Assembly (NCBI GenBank): GCA_036346375.1
Contig: CM070511.1
Coordinates: 1,488,001 to 1,552,000, forward strand
Length of the DNA stretch: 64,000 bases
From: Guadua angustifolia
Lineage: Eukaryota; Streptophyta; Magnoliopsida; Poales; Poaceae
Direction of reading: 5' to 3'
Below are positions 35,105-47,861 of this stretch, in pieces; position 1 is the stretch's first letter, and the number at the start of each line of letters is the position of its first letter. The translations under genes and the position numbers were made by a program. The notes under the pieces are model-generated. The model saw nothing but the letters and a program-made list of their open reading frames with translations, had not been told where the DNA came from and searched no databases.

Positions 35105-36551
35105 GAGTTGGGAAAAAAGTCTAGAGATAGAGCTGCACACATATTTCTAGTGACGAAAACATTTTTTCCCGGGAAAAACGGAGAAAGGACCTAGACGTAA
35201 GGAGCAAGGACCTGAATGTTACGTTTTTGGATCTGTCCGCTATCCTGAAAAATTAGAAAAGGGCTTGTTCGCGATTTTAATTTAACGGGAGGTTCTTTCC
35301 GTAAAATAGCGCACGAGGGACCTAAACGCGATTTTCAGGGAAAATATCTTCTCCTCACAAAAAATCGCAAAGGACCTATTCGTAATTTGTAAAAGAACCA
35401 AAACGCAAATTTTTTTGAACCGAGCCGCCGGATCGGCTCAAACGCCTGAGAGGCCGGCCATCCTTCGACATTTAGGAAAGGACTTATACATGACTATTAC
35501 TTCCAACCATCTCTGTCCTGACTACTAATAATAGGCAAAGCAGTGTGTAGGTCTAGAAATTTAGACTTCATGGGTTTTTTCATCTAGCTAGCTATACAAG
35601 TTCGCTAGCACTTTAGTGTAACTAGGTTGTGATGTGCGCTACGCCGCGCCGTATAGCATGAGACAGTTAATAGGCAGTAAAGTAGTTCCAGATGTTTAGT
35701 TGGTAATCTCAATGATAAGACGATTAGTAAGACTGCCCTCAATGTCACACACGTGGACGTCCACTATATATCTGCAATTAACATCGATTAAACATGGACT
35801 AAGCGATTTGGCATTCATTTAATATCAAGAATGTATTATTGGATACAGTAAATATCAATAAGGCATTATCGGACATTGGAGAGATACCCTAAGCATCTAT
35901 ATGAAATTTGCGTTCTTATATCCCAAATTTCAATAAGACATTGTTCTATCCATGTTCACTTCATGCTCGTGCAAAACAAAGCAATGATATGAGATAGGAA
36001 TACCATGAAAAGTAACCCATAAGGAATTCTTTAGTAAAATCAACCAAAATATATAAGGCATGGAACATGGACATGGAAAGTTCCAAGAAAACAATTAGCA
36101 ATGGATCGGCCTTATTATGTGCGTGGTTTTTAAACGAGTATTGCACAAGAAACACTCAAATTAACAATATTGATTCAAACGACGCACATTCAGGAATGGA
36201 GTATGTAGCGTGTTCTTTTAGTCATGCAAATATTGTACATGTTCATCTCCTTGAAAAATACCTCAAATCTTCACTTTGCTTAAGTTCGTGGTGTGAAACT
36301 ATTCATTAATGAATACATCCAGAGGTTGACGACACAGTTCAATGGATTATTTGCTAAACCCAAATTTCTCTTAGAGTAAAGCAAAATAACAATAGCCTAA
36401 TAAGCAAGGAATCACAATACTGACACCACAGTTCAATAGTCCATATACTGTTATGTTCTAGAGATGATATAAGAAACTGGTTGTTAACAAAACTATAATT
36501 TTTTAAAATACCAATAACATTCTTATTTGGAAGGGAATGCCTTCATCCCCC
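35105..36551. other. AT-rich flank; no gene seen
   Basis: This stretch holds no ORF with protein-like composition and no RNA gene that I recognise. A palindrome-rich part lies near 35400-35460 (CCGGATCGGCTCAAACGCC and GGCCGGCC). It is repeated as 25105-26551. Confidence 0.6.
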
Positions 36552-39500
36552 TCAAGAAGGCGATGATGCAACACTCAAAATCGCTTTAGCGCCGAGTAAA
36601 CAATTCTCTCGTCCTCAAATTTAGGCAGTCTGCAGAGACAAATGCTTCCAAATTAGCAAAATAACAAAGAACAAAATCATGACATGGACAAAAAAATCCT
36701 CAATACATAATTAGCTCTGCTAATTACATTACATCTATTAAAGCTTCCTACCGAATCTAGAAGGCCATAAGCGTTTCTGCACGGTGAGTTTATGTATTAT
36801 TGAATTGCTAAAAATTTCAGCTTCATAATGATGAGTTCCAAAGAGCACTAAAATGTGCAATACTATAATCTTTCAAGACGAGACACAATGAAGCAACAAT
36901 AATAGCCAAAGCGGAAAAAGTAGATATATACACATGAACCAATCATATTCCGTAAAGATCAGCCGCAACTCTGCATCATCATATAACCACAATTAGCATC
37001 GTAATCACAGATGCGATAAGAACAATCCCACATGAGCTCATCGATCCATATCCAAAAACGGGAAGACTAAACCGAAGAAAAAATACCTAAGCGCTATTGC
37101 AAGTCAATCGTGTCAAAACGAAAAGAAATCATGAGTGAAATCCATCCCGAATTTTAAAACAGATAATTTATTACCTACAGATATCATGAGCTGAAATCCA
37201 TCCCGAATCGATGTCAAAACGATCATACGATTTCCATTCTCAAGAAAAACGAAGCCTTCGATATACTACTTTGATTTTGAGATTGTAGATGGGGATACGA
37301 CTATTGTTCTCTTCATCCATCCCGAATTTTAAAATGGTAATTTATTACTTACAAGTGAAAACCTTCGAAGGAATAGGTAGCCAAAGAATTGAAATCCTTA
37401 TTTTGATAGTGATAGGCCCAACCCATTAGAAACAAAAACATATGGAGTCAAGCATGGTCATTAGTAAATGTCGAGGCACGAAAAAACACCTTGGTTGACA
37501 CAATGGGTTCATAACGGTTGATTTTTCGCTCCCGAGCAAGTGGCTATCCTGTTGTATGAGAGGACCTGATCCTTGAAGGTGTCAACTGAGGAATCCTCAT
37601 TCCACGCTGACAAACGCCTTAGAAGTCTATCCTACCACATGCAAGGTTTTTGATTGAAGGCCCGCAATAAAGTCCTCATACATTAGGATGCTGGTTACCA
37701 CCACTTACATAGATATAACATGTATCCTGACTCCCCATTCTCAACGCTTTTGATAGGTACACACGTATCATGGAAGGAAAATGTCAATAAAATCCAACAG
37801 AGAAAACATATGCGATCTATAACACCTGATTTGACTTTAGTACCATGTGTAGTCGAAACCGACTAAGTAATTTATCGAGTTTAGAGAACAACTGTAATGA
37901 TTCCTATCACTAATTCTTAATGATTAACGTCGCTATCAAAAGATAACATTCTATCGGAAACTTGAGATAAACCAATAAAAATTATCTTAACATGATCCAA
38001 CTTTAGCAGTTACATGATCCAACTCTAGCAGTTAACCAATCTTAGTATGCATTTCAAATTAATCATCTGTAGATCTGCATGAATAATTCAGCGAACATGA
38101 GCTAGAGTGCACCATTTTGTGAATTTAGGAATGCTTTTGTGGGGAAATGTTTTTGTGGGGAAATACCACTAAACACCACAAGATTTGAGGTAAAGGTAAG
38201 ACCACATGAACTTTCCAGTTTTATGAGGAACTCATCTATCATAAATTTGGCAAGCATGAAATGAAGGTTATTTTAAGCGAGGTAAATGTGAACTAAAGCC
38301 GTCTATCATAAATTTGGCAGGTATGATGTGAAGATTATTTTAAGCGAGGTAAATGTGAATTAACAACCTAAATCTTAAGACACAGTCTATGAGTCTACTG
38401 AGACAGTGGACACTTTCAACAATGTTTCACATAAAATAAATTTAACCAAGTAGGCAAAAAACTGTATTAGAGAAGCACATACCTTTCATATCCAAGACCT
38501 TCTAGAATCAATGACATAAATTCTCAGAGTTTTATAGGCTCCACATAAATTCTAGAATCAATGACATGAATCACTCTCCTTCTGTTCCTCTTCCCTGGAA
38601 GATGAAAAAAGGAAGAAAAAGGCAACTATTGCAAACTAATCAATACCAGAATCATACATACATATGAAAGGAACAATTCCAGGATATAATGCAGGCACAG
38701 TGGACACAGGATAGAAAAAGGGTAGAGAGAGAGAGAGAGAAGTACATGATTTAGATAGCAAATTCAAATGTTTTGTTTGTCCACTTCAGTTAATCTTGAG
38801 ACAAGTACATGATTTGGACAAGACAGGTAGTGTCTACTTCTTGTTTGTCAAGTAGCATACTTTGTTCAAAAGATCAACACCAATTGTTCTAAGTGTAACG
38901 TTTTTTCAGTACTTTGTTGCCTATATTTTTCTGAGTTAGTGCTAATTAGTACGAGTAACCTGCAAGTTGTTTCTTTGACAATATAATCTTGCATTTCTAA
39001 TGGTACAGAGTTTTTTTTTCTTTGAAAGATATTTTTCTACAGTTAGTTAAGAAATATTTTAATGCGCCTATAGCTTAGGTTAGTGTAATCAGAGTTACAG
39101 TTTTTTTTGGAAGTCAGTATAAAAAAAGGGTTTTAATAACTTTCATCCGAATGTTTTCTCACAAAAATCATCCAAATCCCTGGGCATTAATTTGCTTTGA
39201 GATTGATGCAGCAATTTGTTAATGAATCAAGCTGACACACAATAACATTCGTCCTTCGAACCTGGTTAGTTAAGCCCAGCCCAGTATTTCACCTACAGAC
39301 TTCAGTAGTCTAGCTGCTTTTGTTTTGTCTTAGCAGAGAGAGTGGAGGAGGAAGTTTGAGTTGGGAGCAGGACATCGTTAAAATTGATAGTCTGAATGGT
39401 GCATACCCAGCTTCCCTGTCATTCAGCCAGAGGCGCACTAGGGATGAGGTGAGTATGTTGTTACTTGTGCCCTATTTGAGCCTCCATTCCTTTTTCCCTT

Positions 39501-39636
39501 GTTGGATTTGTTGTGGGAGAGAGAGGGAGAGCTTCTTCTCACCACTGCCAACTCATTCCATCCTTTGTTTCTAGCAATGTGGTGGTGGGTGAGGCATTCA
39601 AATAGCGAAAACCCAAGCAAACATCGGTGAAGGCCC
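36552..39636. other. Gene-poor AT-rich region with short local duplications
   Basis: No protein-coding exon could be supported. Small duplications are visible: CCATCCCGAATTTTAAAA near 37143 and 37318, CATGATCCAACT near 37991 and 38014, TTCTAGAATCAATGACAT near 38502 and 38553, and a (GA)n run near 38727-38741. An open stretch at 39320-39574 has no recognisable similarity. Sequence quality appears good from here on. Confidence 0.55.
38236..38362. repeat. Tandem duplication, unit about 67 bp
   Basis: CTATCATAAATTTGGCA begins at 38236 and again at 38303. Both are followed by a similar stretch ending in TTATTTTAAGCGAGGTAAA. The copies differ at only a few bases, so the duplication is fairly recent. 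Confidence 0.85.
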
Positions 39637-39650
39637 TGCTTCTAGTAGTT
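39637..39650. repeat. Target-site duplication, left copy
   Basis: TGCTTCTAGTAGTT here is repeated exactly at 40997-41010, either side of the retroposed insertion. Confidence 0.85.
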
Positions 39651-40996
39651 TTTTTTTTAGATGAAGGAAGATTTTATTAATCTCAAGAACATTACATCAA
39701 GATGATACAAGTCCTTAAAATTTCTCCCGGCCTCTGCTTAACAAGAAGCACACAGCCCTTAAACAAAACAAAAAAGGAAAAAAAGAGAACGCGTAAGCAA
39801 TCTGGCGCCCCTTGGATTTCCAACATTCTCGAGCCACAATCCCAGACCTCTGATTTCCAACATTCTGGGCGCCACCACCAAGAACACCGTGGCTATTTGA
39901 ATCATTGCGCCCCCCAAAATCTTGAACGCGAGCACGGACTCCATACCGTCCATGACCACCAACTTGAAATCTTGGGGGACGAAGACCACCACGAGCAAGA
40001 CAAATTAGACCACCATAGCTGCGACCATTAAATCGATCGCCACCAAAGAAATTGCTCCACCTGCTATGACTGTTTTAAATTGATTCTTAAAGGATCGTCA
40101 CCCAATATCCTGCACATCCGGTTGCACATCGCCGAGATTGGACTCAGGAACAAGGCCAGTATTGCTGCAAGAGGACTAGAATTTACCTCCGGCAAAAGGA
40201 GCCGAAAATCTCCGCGATAAATGCATCTTCTCCAAATTTGAAGAAGAAAGACAATACCTTGCACAATTCAACTCACCCTGCGAATTGCACCTCCTTTCAT
40301 CCGAAACAGATTTCGCAAGGAAGGCCATCCGAAGGAACGAAGCGACCGCCATGGCGTCGCCTCATCCAGATCCTTCCCCTCTCCCCCCAATTGGAAGAAA
40401 CTATCTGATCTTGTCTGATCCGCACGACCCACCCAACAATGAGCGATCCACCACCATTATCGCCGCAACGGCTGCAAGGCGGCCACCAAAGCCGCCGCTC
40501 CCTCATAGAGAAAAAGATAGATCCAGCCCGCCGCCGATCGGCTGTTGCGATCGGCCGGCCAGATCCATGGGCGAAAGGATCGCCCGAGGATATGTCGCGC
40601 GACCTGGCTGGATCAGAAGACGCCCGACGGAGCAGGCCTCGGCGGCGCACGGGGAGGCGGACGATCGGAGCCTGCAAATCATCAGACTCGAAAAGAACCG
40701 CACCAACGAAGCCGCAACCTGTCGCCGCGCCCTCGAGGATAATCACCTCCCGGACGTGGTCGCCACGCCGCATGGTCAAGACGCCTCATGGAAGCGCCGA
40801 CGCCGAACGGCACAAGGGAATTTCGCATGTTTGGTCGTCATCTCGACCAAGACAAAGCGGGAGGAATCGGACCGAACAATCTCGGCTATCTCCGGGAGCG
40901 CGCGACGAGAGGCTCAGGCGAGGAGATCGAGATCCGGAGGCCGCACCGCCGATGTACGCGAGATTTGGCTGAGGTGCTGGTGGCGGCTAAGGGAGG
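39651..40996 (-). mobile_element. Retroposed insertion (LINE-like) on minus strand with 14-bp TSD
   Basis: The insert of 1346 bp is bounded by perfect 14-bp direct repeats. At its left edge is a T run (39651-39658), which is a short poly(A) tail on the minus strand, preceded on that strand by AATAAAATC (about 39672-39680), a polyadenylation signal. These are marks of target-primed reverse transcription. The minus strand is GC-rich at its 5' end, with an arginine/glycine-rich frame at 40297-40779 (160 codons), and then has glycine-arginine-rich remnants near 39840-40020. I do not recognise the protein. It may be a LINE ORF1 fragment or a processed gene copy. No reverse transcriptase is present. 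The plus-strand frame at 40285-41139 runs across the right edge of the insert and is most likely chance. Confidence 0.75.
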
Positions 40997-41010
40997 TGCT
41001 TCTAGTAGTT
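40997..41010. repeat. Target-site duplication, right copy
   Basis: Exact copy of the 14 bases at 39637-39650. Confidence 0.85.
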
Positions 41011-44000
41011 GGACTAATTTTTGTGGGTGAGCCGCCCTCGCCGATGTTTTGGCCAGATGGTGCAAGAGTGGAGATTGAGGGGTTTTTTTGCTATTCTATT
41101 GCTGCAGATCCTCTAGTTCTTCGTTTGGATTTTGTGTGAGAGAGGTAAAGATGAACAATATTGGGAACAGGTGGAAGGTGGTGGCCTGGTTGGTGACCGA
41201 CTATTTGTTCTTTGTTGGGCAATTTATTCATCTAATTGGTGGATGACAAATCGAGATATAGACGAGATACTTATTCATCCTTAGTTAAGTTCTATGTTTT
41301 GCTTCTTTAGTGTTTGTTACACCTGTGACTTGTAGCTTAGTAATTTTAAGAATGCTAAATCTGATTGCTAAGTAGTGGTAGTTGTAGTACCTGTTGTTAG
41401 TTGTTGTTAATCACTGGTGGTAATTTTTTACTAGTCTCTTGTTGACGTTAGTTTTGTAAGTTATTAGTAGTATCAAGTAATTTCTCAAAAAAACCTTCTC
41501 AACTTGTTCTGTTAGTATTTGCTATTAGAAGTAATACATCAGTAGTTGTTCTTTAGTCATTTTGGTAGTTGTTCCTTCTGATAGCATTATTCATAATTAA
41601 AAAGCAGAATCGCTTCATTGTGTTGACTGCTCGCTTGTAGTACTTGTTTCTTGCAGCAATTGGAGTAGTTCAAAGTTGTAATAATAGCATAGTTAGTCCT
41701 AGTTGCCTCTATGTAGCCTTCATCCCTCAAATTTCTTTTCCTCAACTAGAACCTTCATCTTTCTTTCTCAAATCTCTATAACTAATCACTTAACAAACCT
41801 TTCAATGTATTAATGGGGCAAATAATTTTTGCTGAATGAAGTAACTATGTACTAGGTCTATGTGCTTGTATGTGCCCTACTAGATTTGTATTTCATAGCA
41901 ATCACTTTTGTGTCAAAAGTGATTTTAAAGCTAATAGTATTTTGTGTGACGCCTTTTTTAACCCTCTGCCTAGATTCTGAAGCTAACAAGTACGTGTCTA
42001 AAATCCTTTTCAAACTCTATTCTAGAATCTAAAGCTACATGCATTTGTTGTTGGCTAGGTTTTTTTACTAGGACTTAGTGTTTCTTGGAGAGCTTCACAT
42101 TTTTTGCTCCACACTATAGATGATTTTGATTTTTTTGCTCCACACCATAGATTATTTTGACTGAGTGGCAACAGAGTATTGTTTTATGGTCTTCTGTCCT
42201 CTTATGTTCACCTCAATTTTTCTTTGATTTTTGTATGTACAGAGTGGTGCACATTTATTGTTTTCTCATAATAATAGTTTTGTTAGTTAACTAATTTTAG
42301 TTGTTTTATTAGCTTACAATGATAATTTTGTGGGTTCTCTAATCATCTCTTTAACTTGTAAAAATTCAGTCATAAAGTATGGTATTTCTGAAAACAGGTT
42401 AGAATCTTGTGTGCCATTTGTAGTAGTTTTGTTTGGTTTTTCATATGTACTAAATGCTATGCTAACATAGATTTAAATTTCTTTTAGAGGAAATTTAGAT
42501 TTAATAGTTTTGTTAGATGGAGCAGCATTCAAGGTACAAGTATAGTACAAAAACTCAGCAAGTTGCGTAAAAATATCTATGCTAACAAAATTAGGATTTT
42601 CAGTAGAAATTTATGCTCACAGGAGACATGCTCCGGCCCTACTTTTTACCAACTAAAAAGATAAGTATGTTTTATGTTCTCTTATTGCTTGTGTCAGTAC
42701 TGTTGAACTACAGAGCAAAAGATTGTTCCCACTGGTTGTCATCTAAGTAGGCCTTTTGGATTGTAGAAAGAACATAAGCACATTGTCTTGTTTTTTTCCT
42801 GGATTGTAGGAGGCGATATAGGTTTTTTGGATGTGGACATGTGAGGAGCATAATATGAATTCATGAATGCCTAAGAGGACCATCTAAGTAGTAAGCATCT
42901 CTAGGTCAGCACCAGATTTGTAGGAGATCTAAATCACTACAGATCTGCATGGCACTTTAGCTATCCTTTCAAGTTTTGTTAAAGAAATTTGAGTAAGAGT
43001 AGGAGCAGGAGCAAGCTGATTGACCACCTAGAGCAGGAGCAAGCTGATTGACCACCTAGTCCAGTCCTTCTCCACACCTCCAAGAATGGTTAGAACACGT
43101 TCCGCAAGGGGAACTCATCAATAGTGTCCACGCAAATGGAAATCATTTGATAGCTCAAAATTTTGTCCAATCTACATTTCTTAAGATGTTAATTTGACTA
43201 GACTGCTTAGGATAAAAGTATATGTTTTGAATTCTTAGAAGGCTTATTTTTGTAAGTTTTGTACGGTATCCCTTTCCCCTATGTGTTTTGTTTATTTAGA
43301 AAATTTTGTTTTGTGTGATGAAGTAAAATATGTGTTGGGAGGCATGTCTTGTCACGTTTGTAGGGTTTACTACCTATTATGGTTCTGTCTACTTAGGAAC
43401 TTTGCATTGTGTGATGAGATAATACATCTAAATTCTTAGAATGCTTGCTTTCTTAATTTTGTAGGCTTTCCTACCTCCTACGATCTCGGGTTCTATTTAC
43501 TTAGAAATTTTGGTTTGTGTAATGAAGTAGTATATTATTTTTCACTTGAATCCAAGCTAGCTCCTGACCATGTCTTTGCTTCCCTATAGCTTCTTTTATT
43601 TAAGCATATTAAGCATTGTGTATATGAATATGCCATTGTGTATAGTATATATTAGTTTTTCAGTTTAATACAAGCTAGCTCCTTATTTTTCTCGTCTTTT
43701 GTTCCTCTATAGATATTGATTGTAAGAATATTCAATTAAAAATTTTGTGAACTTGTAGGATTAATTGAATAATTTACTAGTGCTTTTTGGATCCCAATAT
43801 TAGAAGTATATGGGATGAAAAACAAATACTTGTTGACTCGCAAATATAGAGTGTTTGTTATTCTGTGCCTTTAGCAAGCATCCTTGTTTATCATGCTTTT
43901 TTCGAAGCACAATCAATTCTTGTGCCAGCCATTATTGTCAGGAATGTGGAGAGGTGAATGCTGGTGTGTTTTTGTTTATTCATTGCAATTTATAAGCATC

Positions 44001-45221
44001 TATCTTTTTCTACGTCAGTTTTGTTTGGGTAGGAGTGACTCATTATGAGAAAATTTTCTGCTTGCTGTTACTTATACAACTAGTAATAAGCAACAATAAT
44101 ATTTGAGGGATTAGTGGTTTTGTTTGTTATTAGTAGCTCCCTGTTTCCAAAACTATTGATAAGCATAGTGTTTTTTTTGCCATGTGTCATGTTAGTGAAG
44201 CATGGCTGATGCCTTCAACTCATGATTTGTTGAGGTTCAACCTTGATAATGGCAATTTTGTTATTTGTCTGACTATGGCTATATGAGCATGTAGAATATG
44301 CTTTGGCCCAGTTTATAATAAGAATGGTATTCATACTTTTGCATGTACAAACTTGGATGCTCTGTTTGGGAGCTATTGGGCCCTACACTTGGTTTCTCCT
44401 ACTATGCGGCAAACAAGACATGGCTGTGATGTGGACACTTATATTTTGATGTGATAGTCTCATTAGTGTTTTTCTCTATTTGTGTTTCATATGTCACATA
44501 GGATATGTATATCCAACTCTTATTACAATTTTTTTCCCTTGGAATATGTTGATTTCTTTTCAATCGTTACATCCTGCAATCTCATTAGTAAAAGACAGAA
44601 GACACTTCTTACTAGGAATTGGATAATCATGATATTTTATTTGTTCTAAATGAATTGCACTTACCTTTCTCCAATATTCTTTTATCAACAACTCATCATA
44701 CAAGATCGTTGAGCAATTCTTTGCTTCCAAATGAGTCAAATGAAAACTAGGTCTTTTTTAGCACAATGTCTGTCATAATTTACATGAAAAATTCAGCGCA
44801 TTTTTTGTAAGAAGTATATGTTTTTTTCAACAGGATTTTGTTCAGTGAACCAGGAGAGAATCAAGAAGAACTTCCATGTCATGCCTTCTTTTAGGAAGAA
44901 CAATGATTTCTTTAAATATTTGTCGAAGTTCTAAAATGGCTGCGTATGGCACATTGAAACTTGTATAAACTAAGCCAATTTGGAGTCAAGATACAACTGT
45001 AACCAATGCAACCTTCTATGATAAGGCCCTCAGGCACGAATATCAATGGCGAATTCAACAGCTACTTGGGAAAATGATGAACAATTTAATTCCTTATCTG
45101 TGTGTGTTCATGGTATAAAGAACTACAAAGTAAACAATACAAGCTTGTATGACACTCTGTATTGGTTGGTTCCTAGTATTCTTGTCTAGTGTAAACCTGC
45201 GTGACCACCTTAATTCCCAAA

Positions 45222-45945
45222 GGCTTAAGAAAATACAAGGTCAGCCCTTCACACTTAAGGTTGAGATTGATATGAGAAGAATGGTGTGGAAATAATGAGC
45301 ATTGGCTAGTTGAGTTACCTGCACAACTCTGCTTCCTTCTCTGAATTTTTTAGGAGTTTAGTTGCTAGATCGGATTGTTCTTCCTTTTTATTAACATTAC
45401 TATGACTAATAACATGTAGATCAGTTAATTGAACAAAGCTACTTAATTTATTCGACGTAGAAACTTTTTAGTTTTGTTTAGGAGTGAAATTTAGGCTTCA
45501 GTAGATTTTGAGCAGTTTTGTTTGCAGTCTATACTTCTCTTTCAGTGAATAGTTTGTCAGGTTTTTAGTTATAATGGATGGGTTTCCAGGTTCAGCTACT
45601 CAAAAAAAAATTATTTTTTTTCAACATCTCTGATTTTACTCAGTATCAAGCTTTTGGGAGGGGTCTTTCAGTTTGAGCAGAGGAGGGAATGCTAGGGTCC
45701 TGCAAGGGAGTGGCTTTACCCTTTTTCTTAATGTGCTTATCTCAAGCAATAAGCTCATTTCTGTCGAAGAGAAAGTGATGTTTTTTTTTTTGTTTTACCC
45801 ACTCATGATACTTTACCTTTATTTTTGGTCAAATAGGCAATTTAGATAGCATTACAATTATGATGTGAACTGTGATTGCTGCAGATGAAATTGTATATTT
45901 GCATATGTGCCATCAAATCGGATCATGAACTTATTAGGGGATCAA
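45222..45945. repeat. Source-like locus of a split direct repeat
   Basis: Two segments, 45222-45260 (GGCTTAAGAAAATACAAGG start) and 45806-45945 (TGATACTTTA to GGATCATGAACTTATTA), recur next to each other at 46431-46598. The 545 bases between them here are absent there. Confidence 0.75.
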
Positions 45946-46430
45946 ACGTAGCAGTACTTTGTTTTCTTCTCTAGTAAGAAGCTGAGTCTTGTTTTCTTCT
46001 CTAGTAAGAAGCTGTGAGTCTGTTTGTGTTGCTTTGTCTTGACTGATTCAAAAATAGCAAGCTCATTGTATCATACACTAAGGCTTTGTCTTCTCGCTAA
46101 CTAATGTTATATTAGATACCCTCATCACTGATGATCGGAAACATTATATAGTATTTGCATAAAGCATCTCACAGAGCAATGTTGATGTTATAGTTCTATA
46201 GTTGTGCTTAGTTGTCAAATATCACAAGAGCCTGGGATAGAAATTGATTGCGCGCGCTAATGTGCAGGTCAGTAGGAGTCTCCTATGCAAATGCATTGTA
46301 TCTTGCTCATTGAAGTAAAAACTCTAGTGATGTTATAGTTCTATAATGTTTGTTAGCTTGTATAAAAACATGAATCTAAGCTACTAAAACAATACAATAT
46401 CAACAACTAACTCAAAAAAATTGTTTTGTT

Positions 46431-46598
46431 GGCTTAAGAAAAATACAAGATCAGCCCTTCACACTTAACGTGATACTTTATTTTCATCAAATAGGCAATT
46501 TAGATAGCATTACAACTATATGATCTGAACTGTTATTGATGCAAGATGAAATTGTATATTTTGTATCTGTGTCATCAAAGGGGATCATGAACTTATTA
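46431..46598. repeat. Compact copy of the split direct repeat
   Basis: It joins the two segments found apart at 45222-45260 and 45806-45945, with about 85-90 percent identity by eye. A (TG)n microsatellite follows at about 46599-46612. Confidence 0.75.
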
Positions 46599-46735
46599 TG
46601 TGTGTGTGTGTGGTTATCGAGTAACTAACATTGGTTGTTCTGCCAACATTCGGTTGGACCAAATTCAGACAATCAAGCTATTTAGAGAGTCGGTTTATGG
46701 GAAATTATAGACAAATCAGTACATAATAAGTACTT

Positions 46736-47477
46736 CTTCAACATGCAAGCTGCAAGAAGCAATGTGGAGGACAAAAAGGAACCATGGAAGTAAAGCAAGC
46801 ATGAACATGTCGATCATATCGGGAGAGATAACATGATGTGTCCCTTTTCTTTCTTTTTGTGTTGCTACTCCATGATTTTCTGAGGAAACAATAAAAAAAT
46901 GGATATGTACCTCTAAAATCTAGCTGATCCTCCATGATTCTTCTTCTTCTTTTGCATTGATAGATCGGTCTCCAGTTGCTTGCTCTTTTTCCTTTAGAAG
47001 TTTGATCTCTTATTTTTCCTTTTTCTGTTAGAAATTTGATCTCAACTCCTTCATATTTCCTTTTATTGTGACATATGGGCCCCACAGTCTAGAGCCAACA
47101 GTTTTGTCTTTGGAGGTCAAGTTGGGTTGTGGTTTAAGCTAAATGATACACACTCGTTTAAGATACTTTGAGACAAGCATTGTGGGAGCATACAGAATAT
47201 GAAACAAAACTCATAGACCTTACTACTTAGACACTTCGAATTAAAAAAAACACAGTAAACCTGGGTTGTAACTCAGGATCAGAAATCACTGATCTCACGG
47301 ATGCCTTGTTCTTAAAAATCACCCAGATTTTTCGCCCTTGGATCAAACCAAATAATCGTCCAATGGAAACCCTCTCCCACCTTAAGATGGTATGTGACGG
47401 AGCTCTTTGTTTTGTCAAAATGGCTTCTGGCACAAACGGATATAGACCTATGACCCAAGTAAATCCAAAATTGGCCC
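46736..47477. other. Region without a supported gene
   Basis: No exon or RNA gene is recognised. A GGGCCCCAC word near 47078, of the kind found in plant promoters, is present, but there is no gene start nearby to attach it to. Confidence 0.45.
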
Positions 47478-47684
47478 AAAGAACAGTGTGGACTCAAAAA
47501 AGAAATATTGTAAATGCCGAGAAAGTCGGTGTAGGGGTTTTCAAAAATTCTAAAAAAATTACCAGAATTAAAGTAGATGATGCTATACAACTTCACACAA
47601 TTTTGATAGCATGCAATTTCTATCTATCTGGGAGAGACAAAGACGACAGGTTCGTTTTGCCTTTTGCTTTACTTCTCTTATATT
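47478..47684. repeat. Direct repeat, left copy (about 0.2 kb)
   Basis: It begins AAAGAACAGTGTGGACTC and ends TTCTCTTATATT. It is nearly identical to 47862-48072, with about ten differences including a four-base CATG gain in the right copy. Confidence 0.9.
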
Positions 47685-47861
47685 ATCAGTGGCGGTTTGT
47701 GGATAGAACCGCCATCGATAATAACATTATCGGTGGCGGTTTTTGGATAGAACCGTCACTGATAATCCTCGATTATCAGTGGCACTAAATCTGTGGCGGT
47801 TCAAAAACCGCCACTGATGGCAGGTTTTTAACCGCCACAGATGGCCTTTTTTGAGGTAGTG
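47685..47861 (-). mobile_element. CACTA-like transposon terminus
   Basis: Read on the minus strand, it starts CACTACCTCAAAAAAGGCC at 47861 and continues with repeated AACCGCCACAGAT / ACCGCCACTGAT words in both orientations. A CACTA end followed by arrays of short sub-terminal motifs is the hallmark of En/Spm-type elements, whose transposase binds such motifs. I find no matching left terminus in the window and no transposase, so this is one end only. Confidence 0.6.

Larger units (their letters stand above)
30558..36551. repeat. Duplicated block, version 2 (pairs with 20652-26551)
   Basis: Collinear second version of the block, beginning mid-way through the reverse transcriptase of the Tat-like element and ending in host-like flank. 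From 36552 the sequence continues into DNA that does not occur next to version 1. This version keeps longer frames in protease and gag and a more plausible LTR border, so it looks like the better consensus. Confidence 0.95.
41011..46735. other. Long AT-rich region without recognisable genes
   Basis: For 5.7 kb there is no open frame above 60 codons on either strand and no motif of a known protein or RNA. The sequence is rich in TAGTAGTTG-like and TTTTGT words. It could hold introns, untranslated RNA or old transposon remains, but nothing in it decides between these. Confidence 0.6.

Noticed and set aside
35500..35560. Helitron 5' end suggested by CTACTAATAATAGGCAAAGC
   Set aside because: The word resembles plant Helitron termini, but no TC start next to an A/T insertion site, no 3' hairpin with CTAG and no paired end were found.
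40285..41139. A 284-codon plus-strand open frame, the longest in the window
   Set aside because: It lies mostly inside the minus-strand retroposed insert and runs across its right target-site duplication. Composition is arginine-rich and GC-driven, and no motif is recognised, so it is probably a chance frame opposite GC-rich sequence.
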